A stretch of DNA of 64,000 nt, from positions 36,627,132 through 36,691,131 of the forward strand of contig NC_050467.1 in the NCBI RefSeq assembly GCF_013373865.1, written 5' to 3'. This DNA comes from Monomorium pharaonis (taxonomy: Eukaryota > Arthropoda > Insecta > Hymenoptera > Formicidae). This document shows, in pieces, positions 1 to 12,360 of this stretch. The translations under genes were made by a program, and so were the position numbers. Within the stretch, counting starts at the first letter, position 1. Each line of letters starts with the position of its first letter. The notes below the pieces were generated by a model. The model had not been told where the DNA came from. It saw only the letters and a program-made list of their open reading frames with translations, and ran no database searches.

Positions 1-7
1 TTATTTT

Positions 8-130
8 TGTGTGTGCAAACGAAGCAGTAGGCAATCGGGACGTGGGCAATCGGGAATATCGGCAATTGTGAATTTCTGCAAAATGTGTGTGCAAACGAAG
101 CAGTAGGCAATCGGGAACGTAGGCAAACGG
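8..130. repeat. 76-bp direct repeat at the window edge
   Basis: A unit beginning TGTGTGTGCAAACGAAGCAG starts at 8 and again at 84, and both copies carry GGCAATCGGGA blocks. The second copy breaks off into a C run at about 126. Probably the end of a satellite or minisatellite that continues to the left; only two units are visible. Confidence 0.75.
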
Positions 131-1009
131 GACCCCCCCATATAGTCTCAATTTGGCATCATATTAATACTGCCATATGTTGAAATTTTCAAAAAGTGCC
201 AGACGACATTTAAAAATGAACGTTCTCAGCTCCAACTTGCGCACATAACGTTTTGCACATATAACATAACGTTTAACAAATATTTTTTAAAATATTACTT
301 AATAATATTACTGTTCTAATATTATTAAAATATTTTAAAAACATTTATTAATATGTTTATTAAATGTTATTAAACGTTGTGACATAACGTTTAATAAATA
401 TTTTTTAAATATTACTTAATAATACTACTGTCCTAATATTTAAAAAATGTTTTAAAAACATGAGTTACATGTGTTTTAAATGTTATTAAACGTTGTAAGA
501 ATTTTATAAGTATTATAAAGATTCTTAAAATATTATTTAATAACATCTAAATATTTTTTAATAATTTTACAGACAAATTAAAGTAATTTTTCAAATGTTT
601 GTAATACGAATTATGTTATCGTATAAATTTATAAATTATTAAATTTTTAAATTTTGCTTGTACATATTTATATTCATGTGTTATATATGCATATATATAG
701 ATCAAAACAATTACATCATTGCGCGTTTTTTAAATATAATTGGTTCTTCTCTTTGGTCTAGGAATCGGTTTTATTCTAATCGGATTAAACTATCAAGGTC
801 AAGGTCATAGGGGCAAGCTCCCCTAATCGAAATATTTACCGAAAGGTCCAATCACATTGCTAAAACGAAGGTTTATAGTACGATTACTCTTCAGTAATAA
901 ACACTAATGTTCTTTGCCCAATTACTTATGATGGCACTAACAACGTATTTTAAAATAATATTAAAATAAATATTAAAATAAGAAGATACTATCGGAGCTC
1001 GCCAAGGAA
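131..1009. other. AT-rich non-coding stretch with a 118-bp tandem pair
   Basis: No gene seen. Within it, two AT-rich units beginning CATAACGTTTA (265 and 383, period about 118 bp) form a diverged tandem duplication ending near 490. The rest is unremarkable AT-rich DNA; I see no coding signature. Confidence 0.5.
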
Positions 1010-1500
1010 GGCATATTATTACGAGGTGTCGAGTGACACGTGCCTCGTGCGCTGCCGGCTGGCCATCGCACCGGTCAACGCATCGGACATCGTGCCAAAT
1101 CCAGCTAATCTCAGCTTAGCAACAATCATGCCACATTTCCACCGGAAATGCATATTTAGGTTTTGGCGATTGTTGTTAAGCTCGCGAATATTCCCGCGCG
1201 CCGAATACGCGCGGTTATGACCAAATATGGTCATGTCAAGGGCCCATTCCCCCACTAATATGCTGATCTCGTGGCACTATTTAGGGGACCGCGGGACAGT
1301 CACAAGTCAATCGAGCCGAAACGTACGTTCCGCGAAATTACACTATATTGCAGGAGTATCTATCGTTCGGGACTTAATCAAAGCTAACCGCGAGCGAGCG
1401 AATCTACAGCGCGCTCTCTCAAAGCCGCGCGCCGTATCTAATCACCTCTTGCGTAATATGACGCGGCACCTTCATCGACCACAAGTGTAAGAACTACAAT
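1010..1500. repeat. Dispersed repeat R1, copy 1
   Basis: This GC-richer block matches 30598-31145 in the same orientation. Shared landmarks include AACACGTGCCTCGT/GACACGTGCCTCGT near the start, ATCATGCCACATTTCCACC in the middle and TTCGGGACTTAA near the end. No conserved reading frame, so I treat it as a non-coding dispersed repeat, possibly LTR or DNA-transposon derived. Open frames across it are short and not shared between copies. Confidence 0.6.
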
Positions 1501-2065
1501 GTACCATAGAAGAAATAAACATGTTCTTAAAATTTATAGTGACGAGTGTCTCAGTGATCTCCAGAGGATCCAGCCTTGATTCACTCTCCTTCCGCGAGTT
1601 TCCACTCCCAGCGCAGGAACAAACCCGATAAATATATTTGTTGCACCACAAGGTGCAACATACTGCTTGTAAACGTTCTTATATGTTTAGGCACTTCTCA
1701 ATAATGTCTTGTGGAATTTTGTGCCAAATTTGCCTAAGCGCTTTTCCCAACTTATCACTTAACATTTGAAAGTGCAAACTTTTAATTTTCCATTATTATT
1801 TTGCAGAAAGCTGTACGTTGATCTATTCACAAGAAATAAGCGATGAAAATCAAAATGTTTTTCTTAAAATCTATTTTTTCTTAAAATCTTAATAATTCGA
1901 TTTAAAAAAATTGCACAGCGATGAACAACCACTCAAAATAAAAAAAAGAACTAATTAAAAAAAACCTTTATACACACATATAAACACATATATTTTAATT
2001 GCCTTTCTTACATATACATATAAATATGTATATAACATATATATATGGGACATTCCACGTCAACT

Positions 2066-2960
2066 GCGACAGAGCTGTGCCCAAAATTTAACGCAACAAA
2101 AAGAAACGTTTGAGGGCTCAAATTAATCGTATTTTCATGTATTTTTGAATGCAATATGGCGTTGTTAAAAAATTCAATATGGCGGTTAATATGGCGTCCA
2201 TATAATATCAAACCTTATCCGAAAAATGGCCACGCCCAAAATTTAACGCAACAAAAAAAACGTTTGAGGGCTTAAATTAATCATATTTTTATGTACTTTT
2301 GAATGCAACGTGGCCATTGCATCGAATTTCTATACACTAGATTTTCTTTAAATTTATTATTTGGGGGCTTTTGAAATCTCTGATCACGATTATGAACTTA
2401 GAGTTTTGAAATTCAAAACTAGATCGATTTGTATTGTGGTATTATTCTGCAGTATTACAGACAAACTGTGCAGAAAGGTAAAATGTGGAATATTGAAGAC
2501 AGTCTCAACCTTGGTAAATGCAGAGAGCTTTCTACATGATAAGAACAGTATATTATGTAAAAAACTCGGTGATACAAATACAAACTACCATTCTATGAAA
2601 GATGATCTTTTGTCACTTGGCGTACGACGCTTTTCGTTTCGACCCTTTGCCTTCCTAATCTTCCGACATTTTACCTTCCTGCACACTTCGCTTGTAATAC
2701 TGCAGAATATAATGCCACAATACAAATTGGTCTAACGCTTTGAATTTCGAAATTCTAAATTCAGAATTATGAGATTAGAGATCTCGAAAGCCCCTGAATA
2801 ATAAATTTAAAGAAAATCTAGTATACAGAAATTTGATACAAAGGCTATGTTGCACATAAAAGTACATGAGAATAAGGTTAATTTGAGCCCTCAAACGTTT
2901 CTTTCTGTTGCGTTAAATTTTGGGCTTGGCCATGTTTCGGATGAGATTTGACATTTCTCT
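2066..2960. mobile_element. Foldback (inverted-repeat) element
   Basis: A left arm at about 2215-2480 (AAAATTTAACGCAACAAAAA, then TTTGAGGGCT and GAATTTCTATACACTAGATT) recurs inverted at about 2690-2955. The outer end is additionally duplicated at 2066-2215. Spacing and arm length (about 240 bp) fit a non-autonomous foldback element. The 124-residue open frame across it is a by-product of the arms. I could not define a target-site duplication. Confidence 0.6.
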
Positions 2961-2971
2961 TACGCACCAGT

Positions 2972-3034
<63 letters not shown>
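2972..3034. repeat. (CA)n microsatellite
   Basis: About 31 uninterrupted CA units directly at the right edge of the foldback element. Confidence 0.95.
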
Positions 3035-3038
<4 letters not shown>

Positions 3039-3424
3039 CATAAATTGTCAAAAGTTCACTGTCAAAGTTTGATGATTATCAAACGTGACAGCAGCAGACG
3101 ATAATGTGAAGCATATCACAGAGTATGAATTTGACACAAACAATCAATTAAAGCGATAACAAAATCAATAACACGGCTTTTTAAAAAGTGGATTTAAAAC
3201 AAAAAAACAAGTTTTAAACAAAAATACAACATTATTCTTTTGTAAACACAACATTTTTAAATTATTTGGAAATATACATTTTTGACAAAGTAGAAATGCA
3301 AGTAAAATCTAAATATACATTATTTTTTCATTAATTTTTAATAGAATTTTCTTAAAGAAAAAATAACAATTTTAATATAAAAATATTCAATATGATTTTT
3401 CATAATATTGTTTTCTCTCTGTAG

Positions 3425-3564
3425 AAAAATCCGATGTTTGATCATATTGCCGTTGGCGAGAATGGCATTAAACCTCCTATAATAATTTATAAATGGCCTT
3501 CAATGGATATCGTGACAATTTTACATAATGGAACGCTGAAATCCTATTGTCATTTAACATACAG
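3425..3564 (+). CDS. CFAP44: CFAP44-like WD-repeat protein, internal exon 1 of 4 seen
   Basis: The exon is bounded by a TTTTCTCTCTGTAG acceptor and an ACAG|GTAACT donor. It encodes 46 residues including VGENG, IIIYKWPS and ILHNGTLKSY, matching a blade of the CFAP44/WDR52 propeller. CFAP44 is a component of the axonemal tether/tetherhead complex in cilia and sperm flagella. The exon ends in phase 2, which fits the next exon. Upstream exons encoding the N-terminus are outside the window or not recognised. The assignment rests on the combined peptide of all four exons read in order. CFAP43 is the main alternative. Confidence 0.75.
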
Positions 3565-4727
3565 GTAACTTTTTAATTAAATTATTGTAGGTATTTAAAA
3601 GTATCTATATAAAAATACACACACAGATATGTTCATGTGTGTAATATTTGTACATATGGAAAAATGAAAAAAATAATCAACAAATAATTTACATTTATTA
3701 AAATACAGTTATATAGTTATTATATGGTATATAATTATTAAAATAACTTTTTATTTGTTTTTTATTAGAAGGTGTTGATGTACTTAAACTTATAGTAAAT
3801 TCGGTCGCCTTACACTGGCACTGAACTCGTGTTAATTAAATCGTACGAGTGCAATATTAAGCCCAAAATAAAGAAACAGAGGATATCTATCGAACGCATT
3901 GCACTACAAAAATTTGCACTCAATGTATACTAGTGCAGGCGACCAAATTCGCTATTAATAATTATATAATTTTGCAATATTTTACTTTTTTCTACTATTT
4001 GAAAAGAACAGTTTTTCTGCTTTTATTGCACTAAATTCGAATTCTTAAAAAAAGTATTACTTTCAGTTCTTGAGGAAAATATAGTTAACACTTCAAAAAC
4101 ATTTTTTACTATTTAAAAAATTTGTAACTAACAAATCCGATGAGCGAGTAATTTAAAAAATGGACAAATATAAATATATTTTAATATTAACATATTGTAT
4201 TTTCTACTGCCGGCGATATCGTCATATTTCCGATATGTTTTATTTGTAGGAACGGCTGTATAATAATGTAGGAAGTGTAACATGTACGAGTATGCGAGCG
4301 TATCGAGAATTTGGCAATGAACGGTGTGCGAGTATTTTCCGTTTGTCTTTTTTTTTTAAATAAAATATGAGAAAGAGAATTTTCGAGTTTTTGACGAGCA
4401 AATCTTCTAAGAAAAAGTCAAGTCGGGAGAATAGAAAAATCATTTAATAATTCTATTAACTCTGAGCAACGATTCGCAAACTGAAAGTCTAAGCTTGTAA
4501 GATTTATTTTAATTCCCTAAATATACACTTTAAAAATATCTCCTACAATAATTGTACAGAGTCACTTATAATTAGAATAATTATTTTGTGCAGGTTTAGT
4601 ATGAAATACTATTCCAAATAGTAAAAATGTCAACTATTTTCATATATAAAAATAAAGAATTATATTTCGTAGAAAAGATATTTTATTAATGTAAATTATA
4701 ATTATTAATAATATAACTAATAAAATA
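3565..4727 (+). other. CFAP44-like intron, first part, no gene seen
   Basis: AT-rich intronic DNA. No recognisable element apart from short microsatellite-like runs. The 67-residue minus-strand frame at 4240-4443 has no recognisable features and I do not call it. Confidence 0.5.
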
Positions 4728-4995
4728 TGTAACGTCCGTTTTTTTCCGGAGTAGGTTTAGAGGATGGATGCTGCAAAAGGGAATAAGTAGAGAGCAGTTG
4801 AGTTATTTTATATACATTTTATTCGTTGAATTACGTCCTATTTTTTTATCATACACTGTTTCCAGCCTTTTTCTTCGGGAGGAGGTTTATGGGATATAGA
4901 GTATCCCGGGGAGGGAATAGTAGTTGTACGATCCCGCGAAGGGGCTTGTTCTGTATCACCCGACACTTCGGAGTCGAGGTAAGTGACTCGGGTGC

Positions 4996-5283
4996 CTAGG
5001 GCGGCCTTATTTGGCGCTGGACTGGCACGGGGCGCGTCAGAATTCTTGTCGGGGCTACGTCAGTAGTTCGCGGTTTCGCGGGTTGTTTTTGGGTAAGCTT
5101 TGTGATTTTTGGGGGAGGGGAAAGCACGAAAGGGTCCGGTGAGGGAGGGTCCTCGTATGAGTCGTTTGCGGCGTCGGGCAATGGAGCTCGATCAAAGATT
5201 GAGGGGTCAAACTCCCCGAAGCTGTAGTACTTCTTTTTAAGGCGTTTCAGGTACGCCCTCCATCCACCTTTATAACAGCCCAT
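4996..5283 (-). CDS. Hypothetical 95-residue proline-rich ORF inside the 3.1-kb LTR
   Basis: It starts at ATG (5283). A basic N-terminus (YLKRLKKKYYSFGEFDPSIF) is followed by a Pro/Asp-rich stretch. I do not recognise it. Its position inside an LTR-bounded segment parallels the LTR-embedded ORF of the 1.1-kb LTR family elsewhere in this window. It may be a chance frame: no second copy is present for comparison. Confidence 0.25.
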   Translation of the reverse strand: MGCYKGGWRAYLKRLKKKYYSFGEFDPSIFDRAPLPDAANDSYEDPPSPDPFVLSPPPKITKLTQKQPAKPRTTDVAPTRILTRPVPVQRQIRPP

Positions 5284-5504
5284 GATTCTTCTAAAAAGGC
5301 GGTAGCCATGGTAATTCCTTTTTTTTTTGTTAATGAATCGCGAATGAGAAGTTATCTTAATGTATGTATATGGATATTTTTATTATTAATAATTTTTAAT
5401 TGTAAGAGTTTCGAAGCGAGGCGAGGTTGTTAACGTGGAGATAGGGCGATGTGAACAGTAATGTTGCTTTGATCGACTGCGCACAGTGCCGGCGAAAAAT
5501 GGCG

Positions 5505-5506
<2 letters not shown>

Positions 5507-5557
<51 letters not shown>

Positions 5558-5651
5558 GGGGTGGGGGGTTGTTGTCTTTCTGTTTTCTGCTCTCTTTTTC
5601 TTCTTCGCTCTTTCTGCTCCTCCCTACTCTCTCTGTCTCTTCATCTCTCTG

Positions 5652-5716
<65 letters not shown>

Positions 5717-5857
5717 CTCTCCTCTCTCTACGCTCTCGTCTCTCTCTCGCTTCTCTCTCTCGCTATCTCTCTCTCTCTCTCTCTCTCGCTCTCCTCTCGC
5801 TCTACCCTATGCTACTCTCGCTTCTCTCTCGGCTGCTATCTCTCTCGCTCTCTCGCG

Positions 5858-5892
<35 letters not shown>

Positions 5893-5999
5893 GCGCTCTT
5901 CTCTCTCTCTCTCCTCGCTCTCTCTTCTCTTCTCTCTCTACTCTCTCTCTCTTTCTCCTCCTTCTCTCCTCTTCTCTCTCTCCTCTCTCTCTCTCTCTC

Positions 6000-6038
<39 letters not shown>

Positions 6039-6620
6039 GCTCGCGCTCGCTGCGCGCTGCTGCGCTCGCTCTCGCGCGCTCAGGCGCCCGCCTCTCGTCT
6101 CGCTCCTCTCTCGTCTCTCTCTCTCTTCTCCTCTCTCGCTCTCTCTGCGCGCTCGCGCGCTCTGTCTCTCTCTCGCTCGCTCTGCGCGCGCTCTCTCTCT
6201 CACTCTCTCTCTCTCTCTCTCTCGTCTCTCTCTCCTCTCCGCTCGCTCTCTCTCTCTCTCTCTCTATCTCTCGCTCTCTTGCGCGACTCTCTCTCTCTCT
6301 CGCTCTTGTCTCGCGCTCTCGTCTCGCTCGTCTCGCGCGGCGGCTGCGCTTCTCTTCCTCTCTCTCGCTCTCTCTCTCCGCGCTCTCTCTCTCGCGCCTC
6401 TCTCTCTCTCTCTCATCTCTCGCGCTCTCCGCGATCTCTGTCCGCTCTGCTCGCTACTCGCTCTCTCTCTTGCTCTCTCTGTCTCGTCTCTCTCTCTCTC
6501 TCTCGCTCCTTGCCTCTCTCGCGTCTCCTCTCTCTCGCTCGCTCTCTCTCTTCTCTATCTCTCTCTTCTCCCCTCTCTCCTCCTCATCCCGCGCTCTCTC
6601 CTCGCCTCATCTCTCCCTCT
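5507..6620. repeat. 1.1-kb GA/CT simple-sequence tract
   Basis: A (GA)n run at 5509-5547 passes into a G run, then about 1 kb of imperfect (CT)n with GCGC interruptions. All three long forward frames here (398-423 residues, almost only Ser, Leu, Arg, Ala) and the minus-strand Arg/Glu frame are translations of the dinucleotide repeat, not genes. Confidence 0.95.
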
Positions 6621-7822
6621 TCTATTTCCTCAGCTTACCTTTCTTCTTTCCTCCGGGGTTTCCAACACACGTGCCTCCAACAGGTCAAGTACGATACTGA
6701 TTTGGAAAGAGAAGGATTGTAGTGGTAGTGTGCCTCAGACAAGTCAAGCACAGTACCGTGAATGAAGGATGAGAGAGTGAAATAGTGAGTGGAGAAGAAA
6801 TGAGAAGTTCCAAAAGTCTTGCCGAATTTGAATATAATTTCGATCCTTCTTACAGTGATACTTACAATGGTGTATAAGATTTCGCTGTAGAGTCTTTCTG
6901 CGTGATCTGTTTGGCCAGAGAAGCTTCTGTTAAACTTATCTGATCAAGACTATTCGATTTTTACCAAATTTCGCTCGCTTATATATTTTGGTGATGGTGT
7001 GGCGAGGGGATAGTAAAATTCGGGGAAATTAGGGTGGTAAATGGTGGAGTAATTTGTTAATTATTTCCGAAGTTGTTAATACTATTATTTAAAGAAATTA
7101 TCTGTAGTACGTTATTTTAACTTGCTATCAATATTCTTTTGTTTCTGTCTTCATTAATTTCGGAGTTATTAATCAGCCCTTTTTTCTTTATAGAGATTTA
7201 TAAGGCTTTTCGTAGCGCATGCCGTTTCCGCGTGATTAATAACATGAATGAAGTTCGTGCCTAAATCGCAAGATTTCATTTATTAATATTAAGATCTGGA
7301 AAAAGGCGAACTGTATTTTGAAGCATACTCTTATTTGACTATCATTAAATAAAGAAAGAAGAGTCTAACTGATTTAATCTATTGTTTAATTGATACTTTA
7401 TCGTTGTTTAGATTTTTATGCGTTTTATTCAAAATTTTATTTTGATAGCAATTGTGTGAATAAATTTTGACTCCAGGATTTATCCCTATTTCTGATATCT
7501 CTTTAATCCGCGTTACAATCAAATTATAGTATTAATAATGCTAGATTGATTTTGAACATGCGAGCGCGTCACGCTTGCGCCGCGTGGACGATGTGCGGAC
7601 CGCGGCGCGCGCGTGATCGAGCGCGCGCGCTCAATCAGCTGATCGCGAAATGAATTTAATGTCTTTAATTTTTTCGTATGCGCACAGCACGATTGTCCGG
7701 TAGATGTTAAGTCTTCCTTTTGTTTCCTCCTCTCCTTGCACGCTGCCCGAATGGCGCGACGGGGGAGGAGAATTTCACGGGCGGCCAGAAAAGAAAAGAA
7801 ATTTTCTGCGCCGGACGTAACA

Positions 7823-8948
7823 AAATAAATAATTTCTTACAAAATATGATCTTTTTTTTCCAAGTAATACATCAAATTCACTGTTGATATTTATACTATT
7901 TGCAATACTATTTGCAAACTTTTCAACAGAATAATCGTTCTACTTGACATTCTGTGACTACACCCATTTCTAAAAACAAAGCATGCTAGAAAGGATATCG
8001 ATAAAAAATTCATTAAATATTTTTATACACTGGAACCCCTTGTTAGTAGACTGTTCAGGGCTCTGAATCTACTAACACGGAGTGACTTTTTATTGCTGAG
8101 TTTTATTCCCACTCCGAAATTCAGAGACGTAGTAATATTGTTATTTAACCAATTTATGATTTGGACTTCAAGACTAAATGTATTCAGTACTTAATTTATA
8201 AAACTGTAAAATATATTTAAAATTTATAGATATATTATAAAATACGTATTATTAGACAAAATCCAGGTTCGATTGCAATTAATATTTCTTTATTTATGTG
8301 ATTATACTTAAACAATTTACTAAATTATTGTTGGCTATTTTATTTACATTTACGTAAATTTTTTAATAAAAAAATTATATAAGAATATATTTTTCATTAA
8401 AAAAAACGCTCAACACTCAACACCTTACGATCTTTGTTTCTGTTTATCTAAAATATTAGCCATTTTTTAAATAAATTGATTAGATCACAATCTCGCACAA
8501 ATCTTAATTTACATAAACATGTCGTAACTATGAAAATTGTTTACTACACGACTGCATTACTATTCCCCACTTACGGTACTCACGTGCGCCGAGTGCATAT
8601 GGGGGAAAATTTCTACTAACGCAGATTTAACTGACGTGAGGTTTCAGGGTATTAAAGTATAGTGTCTAAATATTAATTTTCACTCTTTTCAAAATCTCTC
8701 AAATATCGAGTTTGTCAGTTACAAATTTTAATAAATGCGTTTTCAATGAGCTTTAATATTTTTCTTAAAAAACCTGACAAGATGTTACATTTTCACTTAC
8801 GAACTCTTATTTAACACATCACTAGAAGATCTGCTCAAACAGCAAAAACTATACAACTCTGTATTGTGAATATGAAATTGTGTGTGTATATGTGTGTATT
8901 ATATAGTATTTTATATGTAAATATTATTCATAAAACAGTAAAATATAT
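7823..8948. mobile_element. Possible pogo-like MITE within otherwise featureless intron
   Basis: At about 8029 CACTGGAACCCC and TAGTAGACTG start a segment whose inverted counterpart (TTAGTAGAAATT-type and GAAACCT on the opposite strand) ends near 8665. The ends resemble pogo/Tigger-type terminal repeats. The match is partial and I could not fix a TA duplication, so this is tentative. The remainder of 7823-8948 shows nothing. Confidence 0.3.
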
Positions 8949-10695
8949 TATAACGAACCCCGACCGCTGGCAACACCGACCGCGCTCGACCGAACAACCG
9001 TCAAGCCGTCATACGGGCATTGGCCCGCCATAAGCATTTTTATTTCGTCGAGACGACAATCGTCTCGACGATACGCGCGCTTCCCCCAGCCAACATCCCG
9101 AATAGCGGGATGCTGAGCAAAGGGGGAGACCGAGGACTACCGAGAGTTCCCGATCCTTTATCAAGCTCAGTATAAAATCGGTTCTACAATACATCGTATG
9201 TCGCAGTAGAATGTCGGAACGCCATTCCATTTTCAAAAAGGAAATTCTCTCATTGGACCATTGGCTGCGTCCTGTTTAAACAAATTTTGTAAACAAATTA
9301 TTGTATCCTCAGTTTTCAACCGTTAGGTTTCGTTTTTTAGGAGAATCAACTACAAACAAATACAAATAATCAATCAATTACAAATGAAATTAATGTAACT
9401 TTTATCGCCTATAAAGGTTCTAGCAGCAGTGCTTGTGCTTCTGGAAGTAGTGGTCTTTCATTTTTTATGGGCTCATTCCTCAAGCTTCCTAAATAAAGAT
9501 CCGCAGAAACCAGCAAGAAATGCATCAAGTCTTCATTTGTGTTAATGCGAGATGATTTTCTAGTATTATTTTCTCTGCACCTTTTCAAGTCTTTGTTCCT
9601 TGCTTCTTGTGCTTCTTCTGATAATTGTCCGATTGGTATTACGAAGGAACTTATTATGTTTGCACCATGATTCAAAATCTTGTGAACTGAAGCAGGCATG
9701 TTAAACCAACTGTATTCTTTTATGAAAAGTTTTGCAGTGGTTCTAGCAAACAAACGAAATCGTTCGACATGAATGGCTTTATCACATGCCAGCGTTTGCA
9801 AAATTACATACAAATTCTTAAGCAGTTCTTGGTTAAGACCGGTAATTTCCGATGTTGTCTTGTAATTCTCAAAAAACCTTCTGGCTGTATTACCATCGTT
9901 TGAAGAACCAGCTCCTTGTTTGGGAGTATCTATGATCAAACCCAGGTGTTTGCGCTCTCGAAACCCTACGAACCTCTACCTGGACGGGTATAAAAGGCCG
10001 TGCCGGTGGAGGAATAGGTCACTTCTCGACCGACCGTATTCCGACGGCAATCTTTTTCGCCCGATACGCCGAGAAGCCCTACGATCAAGAGACAGAGTGG
10101 AGAGTCTTCGCTTTCGCCAAGCGCTCTTGGCCACGATCGACTCATCTCCTTATCCTGAGCTCATCAGCCGAGGGTGGAGTATTCTCCGCCTTCGCCGAGG
10201 CAGTCTCGGCCGCAGCTCACTCCATCCTAGCACACGGCCCAGATACACGAGATCGAGAGCTCTCCGTCTCTCCCGAACATTCTCGGGGACCGACGCCGTT
10301 CCTTAAAATCCATCTATCCAGCATCATCAACGCGATACGGGAAATCTTCATACGACATCGCGCGCACCGTCGATCACCCAAAAACTGCGTGAACACGGCT
10401 CAGCGCCCACCACGCCGCGCGCTCCCGCACCCAGAAACTCGAGCTCGACACAACGGGATACCGCCCAACCTCGCGTCGCCTCGGCTCCTCCGAACGCCGC
10501 GCGCAAGCCAGCGAGAACAGCTGACTCCGAAAGTCACGCGCATCCTGTAAATAAATCTGTAAATACACCTGTATATAATAATCGTTAAAATATAATTGTA
10601 ATAGTCAGATATCACCGGTTACGATTCATTGCCTCAGGACTCTTCCTACCCTAGATCCCGGCGAGCTACGTCCGTGTAGGAAAACGATCGTTACA
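8949..10695 (+). mobile_element. Solo LTR, 1.75 kb, carrying an inserted antisense coding fragment
   Basis: The left end TATAACGA (one change from TGTAACGA) and right end TCGTTACA form an 8-bp inverted terminus. ATAT flanks both sides (8945-8948, 10696-10699), a 4-bp target-site duplication. TATAAAAGG at about 9977 and AATAAA at about 10549 look like the LTR core promoter and polyadenylation signal, giving a + orientation. About 0.7 kb (roughly 9235-9940) containing a minus-strand coding fragment appears to be a later insertion. Confidence 0.5.
9409..9939 (-). pseudogene. Transposon-derived coding fragment, family not identified
   Basis: An open frame of 176 residues with protein-like composition (TPKQGAGSSNDGNTARRFFE, then PASVHKILNHGANII, then LSEEAQEARNKDLKR). 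I have the impression of a C-terminal segment that recurs in arthropod mobile elements, but I cannot name the family. The upstream (N-terminal) part is missing because the frame runs into LTR sequence at about 9940, so the initiating methionine is probably not authentic. It sits antisense inside an LTR. The overlapping plus-strand frame at 9920-10306 is LTR sequence. Confidence 0.4.
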
Positions 10696-11994
10696 ATATT
10701 TAACGTCAAACAATTTGTAGTCAATTCTGTTGAAAGAATGAAGTTTATAGAGTAAGAAATAGCTAAAGTATGTATTTGTTTATTAGATTTGTTTATAATA
10801 TTAAAAATTGTTTTGGACTTTTAACAAATTATAATTAAGCATTGTTTTTACGTATATCTTGCATAAAAAATTTAAGAATAAAGTATCCAAGTATTTCTAA
10901 TTCTGAAGAAACGCTTTTACTCATTAATTTGTTTATAAAAAAATAAACAATTTTATTTAAATCTTCTAAACTGCTGGATATTATATTTGGAGAGTGTCTT
11001 TACTAATTTCTTAATATTTCGAATAAATATGAATGTTTAAATATGAAGGTTTAAACAAAATGGGAGAATTTCCAAGAAAAAAACAATTTTAACATTTGTT
11101 GTTTAATAAAAAAAATTTTTTTTTTTTCAAAAATCGACTTTCACAAATCTCTTTGGAATTTAGTTAACTTTTATTAAAAAAACAAAAATTTTAATCGGAT
11201 GAAAATTGTAAGCTCTAGACTAATTTGTCCACAAGTACGTTTTTTGTTTGTGTACGTTCCTGGTATAGCGTTGCGCTCACTGTGCGTCCGCGCAACGCTA
11301 TACCAGAACGCGGCATGTATCCAGAAGCCCATTCTAAAAGCTTTGGAAGCATTTCTAAAATCTTTTAGAAACATAAAATATATACTTTCATGTATCTATA
11401 ATATTACGAAATAAATGTAACAAATATAATATTTCAGAAATATTTCTAAGATATTATAAAAATAGTATTATATTTACATTGCACAAATAATATTTCTGTA
11501 AAATATTAAACGCAAAGTTATTGTATTTAAAATACTTTTGAAAACTTTTTTAAAAGATTGCATAAATATTAAAAAATTGAATTACAATAAAATAGTTATT
11601 ATACGAAAACCTTATCATATTTCTGTCATTAAATAGTATTTTTATGACATATCCTAGAGTTGTGTTCATTTCACAGCTCTTGCCTACCGAGATATTCTAC
11701 ATTTTTGTCAAAACATTACAAATGTATTTCCGTTAGATATAACATAATGATCTGTTTCGAAATTAACTGCAACACATTTTTCTGATTTAAACTTAATTTT
11801 TTATTCCCATCATGTAACATAATTTTAACTAGCTTTATCACAAGAATAAAGCAAAAATGAAGTCCGAAATCTACATTTAGCAATTCTAATTTTATTTAAT
11901 AATGTTCACATGTTGTATTTAATTTTTTATAATCACATTTTGTATTTTAAATATCGGATTTTTTAAAGATTATGTATTTTTCACATTTTCGCAG
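10696..11994 (+). other. CFAP44-like intron, no gene seen
   Basis: AT-rich intronic DNA with one notable hairpin (11260-11306, listed separately). Nothing else supportable. Confidence 0.5.
11260..11306. repeat. Perfect 16-bp hairpin
   Basis: CTGGTATAGCGTTGCG at 11260-11275 is the exact reverse complement of 11291-11306, with a 15-nt loop. It is GC-rich in an AT-rich intron. Could be the remnant of a small palindromic transposon or a folded RNA; there is no second copy in the window. Confidence 0.8.
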
Positions 11995-12289
11995 CGCAGA
12001 TGGTTTATTGCTGGTGTCACAAGGAGGATATCCAGATTACACAATTACTCTTTGGAATTGGCAGAAAACTGAAATAGCATTAAAATGCAAATCTTACAAT
12101 CAGGACGTTTACAATGTAACGATATCTCCATCGTTACCTGGATATTTAGTGACAAGCGGCTCAGGACATATAAAATTTTGGAAAATTTCCAAAACATTTA
12201 CCGGACTTAAATTAAAAGGCGAAATTGGTAGATTTAGACAGACAGAGATTTCTGACATTGTGGGCGTATATATTATGCCAGATGGAAAG
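11995..12289 (+). CDS. CFAP44: CFAP44-like WD-repeat protein, exon 2 of 4 seen
   Basis: The acceptor CATTTTCGCAG precedes a 295-nt exon, which ends at AAAG|GTATAAG. It joins the previous exon in phase and carries the most diagnostic peptides: LLVSQGGYPDYTITLWNW, SGSGHIKFWKISKTFTGLKL and GEIGRFRQTEISDI. These are WD-repeat blades typical of CFAP44. An alternative acceptor 6 nt downstream (CGCAG) exists, but the phase of the upstream exon favours the one used. Confidence 0.8.
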
Positions 12290-12360
12290 GTATAAGAATT
12301 GTTCTAACCTGTACAGCATATAATATTTATAAAAAATTTACAAAAATTTATAATAATTAT

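Larger units (their letters stand above)
4728..7822. mobile_element. Solo LTR or LTR-bounded insert of 3.1 kb
   Basis: The segment begins TGTAACGTCCG and ends CGGACGTAACA, a near-perfect inverted terminal motif of TG...CA type. It is flanked on both sides by AAATA (4723-4727 and 7823-7827), a 5-bp target-site duplication as made by Ty3/gypsy or BEL elements. At 3.1 kb it is very long for a single LTR, partly because of the GA/CT tract inside. No pol genes were found in it. It could instead be a non-autonomous derivative. Confidence 0.5.

Noticed and set aside
5451..6765. Three overlapping plus-strand frames of about 400 residues and a minus frame of 133
   Set aside because: Pure translations of the (CT)n/(GA)n tract (Ser/Leu or Arg/Glu only).
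9920..10306. 128-residue Arg-rich plus frame
   Set aside because: Lies across the TATA and transcribed part of an LTR; no protein-like pattern.
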